Assembly: GCF_004025325.1 (NCBI RefSeq)
Contig: NZ_RSFE01000009.1
Span: 1 to 64,000, forward strand
Reading direction: 5' to 3'
Source: Pseudidiomarina gelatinasegens
Lineage (GTDB): Bacteria; Pseudomonadota; Gammaproteobacteria; Enterobacterales; Alteromonadaceae
Length of the DNA: 64,000 bases
The position numbers were made by a program, and so were the translations under genes. Below the pieces are notes generated by a model that was given only the letters and a program-made list of their open reading frames with translations, was not told the origin of the DNA and made no database searches. Below are positions 17,980 through 26,637 of this stretch, piece after piece (the stretch's first letter is position 1; every line of letters starts with the position of its first letter).

Positions 17980-19635
17980 TTAGTGTTCAAGCGAGCGATA
18001 TTTTTCACGTAAATGGTTACGCACGCCAATAGCGGTCAGGTTAAGCCCGACAATTACGGTAACCAATAAAAATGAGGTGGCGTAAACTAACGGACGCGCT
18101 GCCTCAACGTTTGGACTTTGGAAACCAACATCATAGATGTGGAAGCCAAGGTGCATAAATTTCCGATCTAAATGGAAGTACGGGAAGTTGCCATCAACTG
18201 GCAACATTGGCGCCGACTTCACCACACCAACTAACATCAGCGGTGCAACTTCACCTGCTGCGCGCGCCACGGCCAAGATTAAACCAGTCATAATTGCTGG
18301 TGAGGCCATCGGTAAAATGATCCGCCACAGGGTTTCGGCTTTGGTTGCGCCCAATGCCAAGCTGCCTTCACGCAAGGTGCTTGGAATACGTGACAGGCCC
18401 TCTTCAGTAGAAACAATAACTACTGGCAACGTCAAAATCGCCAAAGTAATTGCTGACCACATAACCCCTGGGGTACCAAAGGTTGGGCTTGGGAGCGCTT
18501 CTGGATAGAAAATTTGGTCCAGTGAGCCACCAACCATATAAACAAAGAAGCCAAGACCAAATACACCGTAAACAATTGACGGCACACCGGCTAAGTTGAT
18601 AACCGCAATGCGTATCAAGCGTGTGATGGCATTTTTACCGGCGTATTCATGCAAGTACACAGCAGCGACCACACCAAACGGTGTTACGATAACGGACATC
18701 AGCAATACCATGAATACCGTACCGAAGATTGCGGGGAACACCCCACCTTCCGTATTGGCTTCGCGCGGGTCTTCCGATACAAACTTACCAATTTGCACAA
18801 AGAAGTGACCGACTTTACTCAATATACCCATGTCATTCGGGAACGTGGCATCGAGTACGCGGTACAAAGGTATTGAAACCTCCATGCCACGCATGTCGCG
18901 CATCACTACGCTGTCACGGCTCGCTTGCTCGCGAAATGTGAACAGCTGCTTTTCAAGCTCACGGTATTGCTCATTGAGCGCCTGCTCTTGTGCAGTAATG
19001 CGTTGTTTTTCAGCTTCTGTGAATTTGCCTTCAAGGTCTAACGCACGGGCTTCCAAACGCAAGCGGTTCAGTTCATGGTTGATTGCACCAATTTCGCCTT
19101 GCTGCAAATCAGTGGCTTTTTCATTCAGCTCTACTGCACGTTCGATGCGCTCGAATAGCACGTCGCGGATATCACGGTCGTTAACGACCGACTCGCCCTG
19201 CTCCCGCACATCGACAACGTAACCGTAAAAGTTACCGTCTTTAGAGCGCTCTAGCACGCCTAAGTCGGCTGGCGTTTCGTCGCGAATAATTTGCGGTTCC
19301 ATTACCCACATAAAGTCGAGCGGTACAAACTCACGGTTACCGACTTTAAACAGTTGACGCTCGAGCGTGTCGCCGTCAAAGCCATCGAGCTTTACGCCCG
19401 ACTCTTGCAAGCGTTCAATCGGAACTTGCTCGCGGTCGTATACTTCGCCAATGATAACTCGGGTCGAACCGTCATTGGCTTGCACTTCCACTTCGTGAAT
19501 TTGTGCGGGCCAAAAGAACGACAAGCCGCGCCAGGCAATAAGTGCCAGTAGCCCGAGTACGGCAATAAGACTCACACTAACTGCACCGGCGGTGAGCCAA
19601 ATGTACGGTTTTCCTGATTTAAACCATTTGTTCAT
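17980..19635 (-). CDS. pstA: Phosphate ABC transporter permease PstA, long form
   Basis: A 551-residue inner-membrane permease subunit, nearly twice the E. coli length. After a first membrane helix (about residues 13-35) comes a large extra region to about residue 290. It includes a long Glu/Arg-rich coiled coil (around 190-240) and would lie on the periplasmic side. The permease core follows, with five further membrane helices and the coupling segment EGSLALGATKAETLWRIILP. Such enlarged PstA proteins occur in marine gammaproteobacteria. It follows pstC by 14 bp. Confidence 0.95.
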   Translation of the reverse strand: MNKWFKSGKPYIWLTAGAVSVSLIAVLGLLALIAWRGLSFFWPAQIHEVEVQANDGSTRVIIGEVYDREQVPIERLQESGVKLDGFDGDTLERQLFKVGNREFVPLDFMWVMEPQIIRDETPADLGVLERSKDGNFYGYVVDVREQGESVVNDRDIRDVLFERIERAVELNEKATDLQQGEIGAINHELNRLRLEARALDLEGKFTEAEKQRITAQEQALNEQYRELEKQLFTFREQASRDSVVMRDMRGMEVSIPLYRVLDATFPNDMGILSKVGHFFVQIGKFVSEDPREANTEGGVFPAIFGTVFMVLLMSVIVTPFGVVAAVYLHEYAGKNAITRLIRIAVINLAGVPSIVYGVFGLGFFVYMVGGSLDQIFYPEALPSPTFGTPGVMWSAITLAILTLPVVIVSTEEGLSRIPSTLREGSLALGATKAETLWRIILPMASPAIMTGLILAVARAAGEVAPLMLVGVVKSAPMLPVDGNFPYFHLDRKFMHLGFHIYDVGFQSPNVEAARPLVYATSFLLVTVIVGLNLTAIGVRNHLREKYRSLEH

Positions 19636-19649
19636 GGAAATCCTCTAGC

Positions 19650-21893
19650 TTACATCGAGCTGTATTTTTCACGTAACCGCTGGCGAACAAGCTCTGCCAA
19701 CGTGTTAAACGCAAACGTGAATACAAATAGAACAAAGGCAGCCAAAAATAGTATTCGATAATGCGAGCTACCCACTTCCGATTCAGGCATTTCAACGGCA
19801 ATGTTTGCAGACAAGGTGCGCATGCCCTCAAAAATGTTCCAATCCATAATCGGCGTGTTACCTGTGGCCATAAGTACAATCATGGTTTCACCCACGGCAC
19901 GGCCAAGGCCCATCATTACCGCCGAGAAAATACCTGGGCTGGCTGTTAACAACACCACTTTAGTAAGCGTCTGCCACGTGGTTGCGCCCAGCGCCAATGA
20001 GCCATTCGATAAATGGTTCGGCACACTAAATACAGCATCTTCGGCAATCGAGAAGATGGTCGGAATGACCGCAAAGCCCATCGCGATGCCCACCACCAAC
20101 GAGTTACGCTGGTCAAACGTGATGCCTAATTCATTGGTAATAAACTGACGCACGTTGCCGTCAAATAGCACCCGCTCTATAAATGGCGACATTTCAAATG
20201 CGAACCAGCTGACCAGTGCGACCACCGGCAACAGAATCAAAGCGGCTCGGCCATCTGTGAATTTGTTGCGCCAGGTTTTTGGTAAGCGGCTGCTCAGAAA
20301 CGCCACCAAAATAATCGCGCTTGGCACCAAAATGATGGTTGCGACAATTCCGGGCAAGTAATTCTCAATAATCGGGGCTAGCCACAAACCTGCCAGGAAG
20401 CCCAAAATAACTGTTGGCAATGCTTCCATGATTTCGACAGTTGGCTTCACCACTTTGCGCACGCTTGGCGACATAAAGTAGGCCGTATAAACCGCAGCGG
20501 CTAAACCAATCGGCACCGCAAACAGCATGGCGTAGGCGGCTGCTTTTATGGTACCGAATGAAATCGGCACCAAGCTAAATTTCGGTTCAAAGTCATCTGA
20601 CCCAGACGTGGATTGCCAAACGTACTGCGGCTCAGGATACCCTTCGTACCAAACTTCTTGCCAAATGCCACTCCAGCTTACTTCTGGGTGTTCATTTTCA
20701 AGGTTGAAGGTGTGCAATTCACCGCCACTCTGCATCAACAAAGTGTTTGCGCGTGGGTCTATCACCACACGGTCGGCACGCAGTTTGTCAGGGTGCTCAA
20801 GGTACAGATCAGCTTCTGAAGTGGTGTGAAACACGCCCACCTGCCCATTTTCTGAAACGGTATAGAAGGTTCTGCGGTAATACTCAGCAACGATATCAAC
20901 AATGGCATCGTCACCGGCTTTGAATTCACGAATGTATTGATACTGACGGCCATTTTCACCCGCCACTTCAAACCACTGTGTGACCAGGCCATTGGCGTGA
21001 CCAAACATGACCGAGCTGGCACCAGCAAGCAACTGCATGCTAGTTATTTCGCCGTAACGGCGACGCTCAATATTCAGTAGCTGGCGCTCAGTTACTTTAC
21101 CGGTACGCGACACATCAAACACGTAAAAACGATTGCCTTGGCGTACAAAAACTTGGCTTAAGTTTGGCTGCACGAGAATGTTGTCTACTTCGCCGGTTAG
21201 CGGCAATTCAGTGAACTTTGATTCAAGCTCAACGGCCCCGGTTAAGAAGCTCTTGGTTGCCATGGCGTAATTAACAATCACGGTGTTATCGGCGGTTACC
21301 GCAGCGAACAACGACGAGTCACCATCATATTCATAAGCCAACTGCGTGAGTGTGCGTTGCTGTGGGTCAACCTGAATCAGTTCACCGTCATTGCCAAAAT
21401 CAACGTATGGCGTTGTTAAGCGCTGACCTGCGGTAAATTTAGAACGGAATTTCGGTTCGATGATGCGCACTTGCCCATTAGCTACAGCATAGGCGTAACG
21501 CTTCTTCTGCGGCTGCGTGGAAGCAAAGGCGGTAGGCTGTTCAGCAACACGTTCAGATAAAAGCACTTCACCAGGCTGCCAATCTGTGCCCGGTTTAGTT
21601 TTCAGGGCGAAAAAGGTCAAATCACCTTTATCACTGAATCGAAAACCAATTTCTGACTGCTCTTCCATGCCCATGGCGAGGGTTTGGCCCTGCCCTGGAA
21701 TGGCAAAGGACTGTTGCCGCTCAATTTCCACACCGCGGAAAATTGGCTCAACCACATATAACAAATAAAAGAAGATCAGTAGCAGTGCTATTAAGACTAA
21801 TCCGCCGCCAAAGGTTACCCCCCAACGCGCGGCTCTGTCTTTGAATAATCGCACATTACTGGCTCCCAACTCAGAGCGTTGTGATGCCGCCAT
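19650..21893 (-). CDS. pstC: Phosphate ABC transporter permease PstC, long form
   Basis: A 747-residue permease subunit, more than twice the E. coli size. One membrane helix at about 28-50 is followed by an insertion of roughly 400 residues with short repeating beta-type segments (for example FVRQGNRFYVFDVS and GHANGLVTQWFEV), which looks propeller-like and periplasmic. The C-terminal 300 residues form the usual permease with GSLALGATTWQTLTKVVL. It has its own Pho-box promoter at 21942-21975, downstream of the pstS terminator. Confidence 0.95.
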   Translation of the reverse strand: MAASQRSELGASNVRLFKDRAARWGVTFGGGLVLIALLLIFFYLLYVVEPIFRGVEIERQQSFAIPGQGQTLAMGMEEQSEIGFRFSDKGDLTFFALKTKPGTDWQPGEVLLSERVAEQPTAFASTQPQKKRYAYAVANGQVRIIEPKFRSKFTAGQRLTTPYVDFGNDGELIQVDPQQRTLTQLAYEYDGDSSLFAAVTADNTVIVNYAMATKSFLTGAVELESKFTELPLTGEVDNILVQPNLSQVFVRQGNRFYVFDVSRTGKVTERQLLNIERRRYGEITSMQLLAGASSVMFGHANGLVTQWFEVAGENGRQYQYIREFKAGDDAIVDIVAEYYRRTFYTVSENGQVGVFHTTSEADLYLEHPDKLRADRVVIDPRANTLLMQSGGELHTFNLENEHPEVSWSGIWQEVWYEGYPEPQYVWQSTSGSDDFEPKFSLVPISFGTIKAAAYAMLFAVPIGLAAAVYTAYFMSPSVRKVVKPTVEIMEALPTVILGFLAGLWLAPIIENYLPGIVATIILVPSAIILVAFLSSRLPKTWRNKFTDGRAALILLPVVALVSWFAFEMSPFIERVLFDGNVRQFITNELGITFDQRNSLVVGIAMGFAVIPTIFSIAEDAVFSVPNHLSNGSLALGATTWQTLTKVVLLTASPGIFSAVMMGLGRAVGETMIVLMATGNTPIMDWNIFEGMRTLSANIAVEMPESEVGSSHYRILFLAAFVLFVFTFAFNTLAELVRQRLREKYSSM

Positions 21894-21941
21894 TGCTGCC
21901 TCTTACGTTATAAACCAACGAATATATTTATGATGCCGCAT

Positions 21942-21975
21942 AGTATAGACGCGTTCTATGACAGTATTGTTACAG
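21942..21975 (-). promoter_or_regulatory. Pho box and -10 for pstC
   Basis: Read on the minus strand: CTGTAAC, 4 bp, CTGTCAT (21958-21964), 10 bp, then TATACT (21947-21942), five of six bases of the -10 consensus. The heptamers fit the PhoB site CTGTCAT with an 11-bp repeat, placed where a -35 would be. Confidence 0.85.
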
Positions 21976-22011
21976 TACTGTCATATTAGTGAAATTTTTC
22001 TGTCATGCAGC

Positions 22012-22042
22012 AAAAAGCCCGCTAGGAATTAGCGGGCTTTTT
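22012..22042. terminator. Terminator between pstS and pstC
   Basis: Perfect 13-bp stem AAAAAGCCCGCTA (22012-22024) with TAGCGGGCTTTTT (22030-22042), loop GGAAT. It ends pstS and separates its high expression from pstCAB-phoU. Confidence 0.9.
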
Positions 22043-22057
22043 CATGGTTCGTTTTGC

Positions 22058-23029
22058 TTAGCTTAAGCCTAAACGCTCAAGCTCTTGCTCAACCACAATG
22101 CGTGGTAATGGAATGTAGCCGTCTTTGTCGACTATTTCCTGGCCAGCTTTTGACAATACCATTTTCAAGAACTCAGCTGTTGCTGGGTCTAATGGCTTGT
22201 TTGGATGCTTATTCACATAAACATACAAGAAGCGCGATAGTGGGTACTTACCAGCAAGTGCATTTTCTGTGGTTGCGTCAACGTATTCTTCACCAGCTTC
22301 AACCGCTAATGGTACGGTTTTAACACCAGAGGTCATGTAACCGATACCTGAGTAGCCGATTGCGTTCAGTGAAGTTGATACTGACTGCACAACGGATGCA
22401 GAACCTGGCTGTTCGTTTACGTTGTTACGGAAGTCACCGTCACACAGTGCGGTTTCTTTAAAGTAACCGTAAGTACCTGAAACTGAGTTACGACCATAGA
22501 TTTGCAAGTCGCGTGCGTCCCAGCTACCGGTAAGGCCTAAATCACCCCAACGACGTACTTCTTCGGTTGCACCGCATAAACGGGTGCTTGAAAACACAGC
22601 ATCCACTTCAGCAATGGTCATGCCTTCGATTGGGTTATCTTTGTGTACGAATACTGCTAAAGCATCAATGGCAACACGAACTGCGGTTGGCTTGTAACCG
22701 TGACGCTTTTCGAAAGCTTCAATTTCTTTTGCTTTCATAGCGCGGCTCATTGGGCCAAAGTTTGAGGTGCCTTCAGTCAACGCTGGTGGCGCAGTTGATG
22801 AACCAGCCGCCTGAATTTGCATGTTCACATTCGGGTACATGCGCTTAAATTCTTCAGACCAGAAGGTCATCATGTTCGCTAAGGTGTCAGAACCCACTGA
22901 AGATAAGTTGCCAGATAGGCCGCTTACTTTTTCATATTCAGGTAAGTTGTCAGTTGCTTTTTGCGCGGTTGCTGAAAAGCTCAATAGGCCTGCAACTGCT
23001 GCGGTAATCAATGCCGATTTGAATTTCAT
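22058..23029 (-). CDS. pstS: Periplasmic phosphate-binding protein PstS
   Basis: A 323-residue high-affinity phosphate receptor for the Pst importer. Signal peptide about residues 1-22 ([20 protein letters not shown], then TA). Phosphate-binding segments resemble the family: [20 protein letters not shown] and [16 protein letters not shown] at 23041 is open, but ATG at 23029 has GGAG 7 bp upstream and begins the signal peptide. It has its own Pho box and terminator. Confidence 0.96.
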   Translation of the reverse strand: MKFKSALITAAVAGLLSFSATAQKATDNLPEYEKVSGLSGNLSSVGSDTLANMMTFWSEEFKRMYPNVNMQIQAAGSSTAPPALTEGTSNFGPMSRAMKAKEIEAFEKRHGYKPTAVRVAIDALAVFVHKDNPIEGMTIAEVDAVFSSTRLCGATEEVRRWGDLGLTGSWDARDLQIYGRNSVSGTYGYFKETALCDGDFRNNVNEQPGSASVVQSVSTSLNAIGYSGIGYMTSGVKTVPLAVEAGEEYVDATTENALAGKYPLSRFLYVYVNKHPNKPLDPATAEFLKMVLSKAGQEIVDKDGYIPLPRIVVEQELERLGLS

Positions 23030-23092
23030 AATAGACTCCAATCGTTAATGTGTGTTGGCGCAAACCAACCGTTTAATCAGTAACTGGAATCT

Positions 23093-23135
23093 ATTCTAGT
23101 AGGTCAATGTGACAGTATTGTGACAATTATGACAA
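23093..23135 (-). promoter_or_regulatory. Pho box and -10 for pstS
   Basis: Minus strand: TTGTCAC (23126-23120), 4 bp, CTGTCAC (23115-23109), 10 bp, TAGAAT (23098-23093), five of six -10 bases. A further TTGTCAT lies 2 bp upstream of the first heptamer. Strong match to a PhoB-activated promoter. Confidence 0.88.
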
Positions 23136-23140
23136 AGCTG

Positions 23141-24439
23141 TCATTTTTTTATCACAAGCTCTTCAGAGATACGGAAATAAAACCGCGAGCCGCGCCCAAC
23201 AACAGAATCAATTTGCAGGCGGCTATGGTGGTGTTCCAAAGCTTGTTGCACGATTGCCAGGCCAAGACCGGACCCACCTTTCTTGCTGTTGCGGTCTTTA
23301 TCAACGCGATAAAAACGCTCCGTTAAACGCCCTACATGCTCCGCTGGAATGCCGGGGCCGTTGTCCTGAACGCTGAATTCTGCGTCTTGCCCAACCATTT
23401 TCCAGGTTATGCGAATGACGCCGTTGGGCTGCGTGTAGTGAATTGCGTTAGAAACTAAATTTGAAAACACGCTACGCAGTTCATCTTCAACGCCGTGAAT
23501 TTGAATTGGCTGGATATCAAATTCGAGTGTGTGCTGCTTGTCTTGATTAAGCCGCTCCGCGTCATTTTTCACCGTCTCCAGCATACTGGGCACGTTGACA
23601 ACGCGTTCAAACATGTCGGTGCGGTGTACATCCATTCGCGACAGCGACAGCAATTGATCAACCAGGTTGCGCATGCGGTCACTTTGGCCCTGCATATCAC
23701 TCACGGCTTTGGTAAGCATCGCTGGCGGCATAGAGGCTGGCTCATCGAGCATTTCCAAATAGCCTTGCAGCACGGTGAGCGGTGTTTTTAATTCATGTGA
23801 AACGTTCGCGACGAAGTCTTTACGCATTTGTTCTAACTGTTTCAGCTGCGTCACGTCGCGTGCCATAAGCAAGTATTGGTCGTCGCTGTAGGGCATGATG
23901 CGAACTTCAAGCTCGATGTCTTCACGCACCGGTGAAGGTATATGAATGTCTTCGCTGAAATCGCCTTTTTGCAAGTAAGCGACAAATTCAGGGTGTCGAA
24001 TTAAGTTTGAAAGCCGAATGCCAGTATCTGCTGGCCATTTCAGACCAAAATAGAACTGCCCCAGTTTATTGCACCAAATTAAGCCACCGTCTTTACGAAA
24101 CACGATAGCTGCATCAGGGATTGCTTCTGAGGCTTCACGAAAACGGCGCAGTAATCTGGCCAACGCGCGACGGCGCTGCTGGCTGCGGCGCTGGGTGCGG
24201 TAAATGCCGTCATAGATGTAACTCCAGCTACCCGGCGCGCTCGGTGGAAGCACTGTACGGCGATGCCATAGCCAGTCCACCAGCTTGTATTGGTAGTAAT
24301 AATGCCACACCACCAATGCAAACAATACAATGGCTAACGTTGCCCAAAAATAATCGAACAACCAACCGAAAAAGCCCACTGGGATAATAAACCACAGCAG
24401 GCCTTTTAGAATAAACAGCACCGAATAGCGGCGATCCAT
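23141..24439 (-). CDS. phoR: Phosphate regulon sensor histidine kinase
   Basis: A 432-residue inner-membrane kinase that phosphorylates PhoB when phosphate is short. Two adjacent N-terminal membrane helices (about 8-45) are followed by a PAS domain with AIPDAAIVFRKDGGLIWCN. Then come the H-box NVSHELKTPLTVLQGYLEM and an ATPase domain with DNGPGIP and GGSGLGLAIVQ. It follows phoB by 18 bp. The first half of the pstS control region begins directly after its stop. Confidence 0.97.
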   Translation of the reverse strand: MDRRYSVLFILKGLLWFIIPVGFFGWLFDYFWATLAIVLFALVVWHYYYQYKLVDWLWHRRTVLPPSAPGSWSYIYDGIYRTQRRSQQRRRALARLLRRFREASEAIPDAAIVFRKDGGLIWCNKLGQFYFGLKWPADTGIRLSNLIRHPEFVAYLQKGDFSEDIHIPSPVREDIELEVRIMPYSDDQYLLMARDVTQLKQLEQMRKDFVANVSHELKTPLTVLQGYLEMLDEPASMPPAMLTKAVSDMQGQSDRMRNLVDQLLSLSRMDVHRTDMFERVVNVPSMLETVKNDAERLNQDKQHTLEFDIQPIQIHGVEDELRSVFSNLVSNAIHYTQPNGVIRITWKMVGQDAEFSVQDNGPGIPAEHVGRLTERFYRVDKDRNSKKGGSGLGLAIVQQALEHHHSRLQIDSVVGRGSRFYFRISEELVIKK

Positions 24440-24457
24440 GCTCAGAACCCGCCTTGT

Positions 24458-25144
24458 TTAGCTTTTTGAGAAACGATAGCCGACACCGCGAACGGTTTGC
24501 ACCAAGCGGTCATGACCGTGGGTTTCAAGTGCTTTACGCAAGCGGCGTATGTGCACATCAACGGTTCGGTCTTCGACATAAACGTTTGTTCCCCAAACAT
24601 GGTCAAGCAACTGCTCACGACTATACACCCTATCTGAGTGGGTCATAAAGAAGTGCAGTAGCTTAAATTCTGTAGGCCCCATATCCAAGCGTTCATTAAA
24701 CGCTGTAATACGGTGCGAAACGGGGTCTAAACGCAGGCCTTCCACTTCCAGCGGCTCGTCAAGAGCGGTGGGCGCGACGCGACGGAATACAGCACGCATA
24801 CGCGCCATTAATTCTTTCGGCGAAAAAGGTTTGGTCATGTAATCATCAGCACCAACTTCTAAACCGCGAACTTTGTCTTCTTCTTCGCCGCGGGCGGTTA
24901 GCATAATGATTGGAATTGACCGGGTGAAATCATCACCCTTTAATTTTTTAGCGAGCTGGATTCCGGAACCACCTGGAATCATCCAATCCAGTAAGATCAT
25001 ATCGGGGAACGGCTCGATAACTTTATCAAGTGCACTCTGGTAATCGCCTGCTTCAACAGCTTGATAGCCATGTTGTTCCATGACAAAACTTAGCATTTCA
25101 CGAATTGGCGCTTCATCTTCTACAATCAGTATCTTTCTGGACAT
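24458..25144 (-). CDS. phoB: Phosphate regulon response regulator
   Basis: A 228-residue OmpR-family regulator. The receiver domain has the acidic pair VEDE, phospho-acceptor Asp53 in [11 protein letters not shown], and Lys in TKPFSPKEL. The C-terminal winged helix has [11 protein letters not shown] and [13 protein letters not shown] at 25153 is open, but ATG at 25144 with AGGTGA upstream aligns exactly with E. coli PhoB. A Pho box lies in front, so it is likely autoregulated. phoR follows. Confidence 0.98.
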   Translation of the reverse strand: MSRKILIVEDEAPIREMLSFVMEQHGYQAVEAGDYQSALDKVIEPFPDMILLDWMIPGGSGIQLAKKLKGDDFTRSIPIIMLTARGEEEDKVRGLEVGADDYMTKPFSPKELMARMRAVFRRVAPTALDEPLEVEGLRLDPVSHRITAFNERLDMGPTEFKLLHFFMTHSDRVYSREQLLDHVWGTNVYVEDRTVDVHIRRLRKALETHGHDRLVQTVRGVGYRFSKS

Positions 25145-25175
25145 GTGCGTCACCTATTGATTTCAAGCACCGCCG

Positions 25176-25209
25176 ATTATCTAGATACTTTATGACACTT
25201 TTATGAAAG
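25176..25209 (-). promoter_or_regulatory. Pho box and -10 for phoBR
   Basis: Minus strand: CTTTCAT (25209-25203), AAAA, GTGTCAT (25198-25192), 10 bp, GATAAT (25181-25176), five of six -10 bases. It lies between the upstream lipoprotein stop and phoB, consistent with autoregulation by PhoB. Confidence 0.85.
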
Positions 25210-25227
25210 TCGGCAAATTTGTTTCAT

Positions 25228-26424
25228 TTATTTTAATTGAATGTCTATCCAAACCAGCCGATGGTCAGACGAAACCTTACGGTTACGCACGAGCTCAGCC
25301 TTTGCTGCGTTGGGCTCCGGCCAAAATACGCCCGCTTGAATCAGGCTGATTCCAGCCACCGACGGTAAAACATAATCCGCGCGCTTGCGCCAACCGGCTG
25401 TGTGCGTTGATGCCTGCGGGTTATCCGGTGAATGCGCGGCCCCACCGCGACTTTCTGGGGTTACTTCGGCATTTACTTTGGGATGCTTTAGCAACTGGGT
25501 AATGGCGCCTGGCACGTTATCGTCGCTTTCAACCGAAGCATTCAAGTCACCAGCAATAACAAATGCTTGGTTCTCACCAAGACCGCCAAAATTGCCATTA
25601 TCATCGTAGATATAGTCACTCAAATGCGGCTGTATGTAGTCTGCCCAGAATCTGATTTCATCGTGGTTACGGCGCCCATTACGATTTTCTTTGCCATCAA
25701 ATACGGGCGGCGTTGGGTGGCTGACCAGCACATGCAAGGTGTGTTGCTTGACGGCTATAGGCACATCCCAATGCGACTTTGAGCTCAAACGAAATTCTTG
25801 CCACGCCTCGGCACTGTAAAACGGTTCGCTGGTACCTGGCTTCAACGGGGCAAGCGCACCTGGCATATCCTTCCACTTGAACATTTGAAAGGTACGCACT
25901 GCATCGGTTTGGATTGGGTATTTGGACAACACCGCCATACCGTATTGGCCCGGATAAAAACCGAAACCCCAAGCATCATTGCCGGTGCCCGTTGCTTCGC
26001 CATCGCCGCTTAAATCATAAGGGCTCGGCACGCCAGTATTCACCGGCGCAATATACACATACGGGTAATCAATGGGCGATTCGCCATTTTGACTCACGGC
26101 CAAATAATCACGCTTAAATACATCAACGCCGTGCTGCTGATCAACATAGTCAAATTCATTAAGTACGAGCACATCAGGGCGTGTGTGCTGAACAATTTCG
26201 GCGATTGCCTGAATTTGTGGATGTTGTTGCGCTAATGCATCACGCAAAGCGCTCGCGCCTTTGTGTGGAAGCTCTTCCGCAGCAAGGTAATTACTCGCAT
26301 CCATGCTCACGTTAAAGGTAGCTACCCGCAATGCGACTGGCTCATTAATTTTTTCTTTGGGCATATCGCATCCTACTAAAGTAAGCGCAGATACAGACAA
26401 GACAAGGGCTGTATACAATTTCAT
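25228..26424 (-). CDS. Lipoprotein of the endonuclease/exonuclease/phosphatase family
   Basis: A 398-residue probable lipoprotein: lipobox LVGC with Cys19. The body has the DNase I-like metallo-fold. Blocks are RVATFNVSMD, LVLNEFDYV (metal Glu), LHVLVSHPTPP, VIAGDLNASVESDD (catalytic Asp/Asn) and SSDHRLVWIDI (terminal His). It is therefore likely a phosphodiesterase, nuclease or phosphatase anchored in the envelope; the substrate is not visible. It lies directly upstream of the phoB promoter on the same strand and is divergent from the TonB receptor. A role in releasing phosphate outside the cell is inference from position. Confidence 0.85.
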   Translation of the reverse strand: MKLYTALVLSVSALTLVGCDMPKEKINEPVALRVATFNVSMDASNYLAAEELPHKGASALRDALAQQHPQIQAIAEIVQHTRPDVLVLNEFDYVDQQHGVDVFKRDYLAVSQNGESPIDYPYVYIAPVNTGVPSPYDLSGDGEATGTGNDAWGFGFYPGQYGMAVLSKYPIQTDAVRTFQMFKWKDMPGALAPLKPGTSEPFYSAEAWQEFRLSSKSHWDVPIAVKQHTLHVLVSHPTPPVFDGKENRNGRRNHDEIRFWADYIQPHLSDYIYDDNGNFGGLGENQAFVIAGDLNASVESDDNVPGAITQLLKHPKVNAEVTPESRGGAAHSPDNPQASTHTAGWRKRADYVLPSVAGISLIQAGVFWPEPNAAKAELVRNRKVSSDHRLVWIDIQLK

Positions 26425-26520
26425 CAGGGTGGGAGGTCCTATTAGGGTCGCGATTAGATGTCCTAAAAGAATAAAGGTTCAATTTAATCTATGCAATTTA
26501 CTTAGAAAATGCGTAAAATA

Positions 26521-26569
26521 TTGTCATATAAATGACATCTTCTTGTGAAAAATTTTTTGTAATTGTCAT
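26521..26569 (+). promoter_or_regulatory. Possible Pho-box-like site before the Oar-like receptor
   Basis: TTGTCAT (26521-26527), ATGACAT (26532-26538) and TTGTGAA (26543-26549) lie at 11-bp steps. A further TTGTCAT at 26563-26569 is out of phase. No good -10 sits 10 bp after any of them, so this is weaker than the pst sites. The near-palindromic heptamers could face either the receptor or the divergent lipoprotein gene. Confidence 0.4.
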
Positions 26570-26637
26570 CAAGGCGTAATAAATGCGGTATAGCTTTGAG
26601 TAAATTTTAAGTACAACCAACAACCCAGGAAAATAAA

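Noticed and set aside
26424-26538. Pho box for the phosphatase-fold lipoprotein
   Set aside because: ATGTCAT and ATGACAA are 11 bp apart on the minus strand, but no -10 follows at 10 bp and the pair is nearly self-complementary; evidence is too weak to assign direction.
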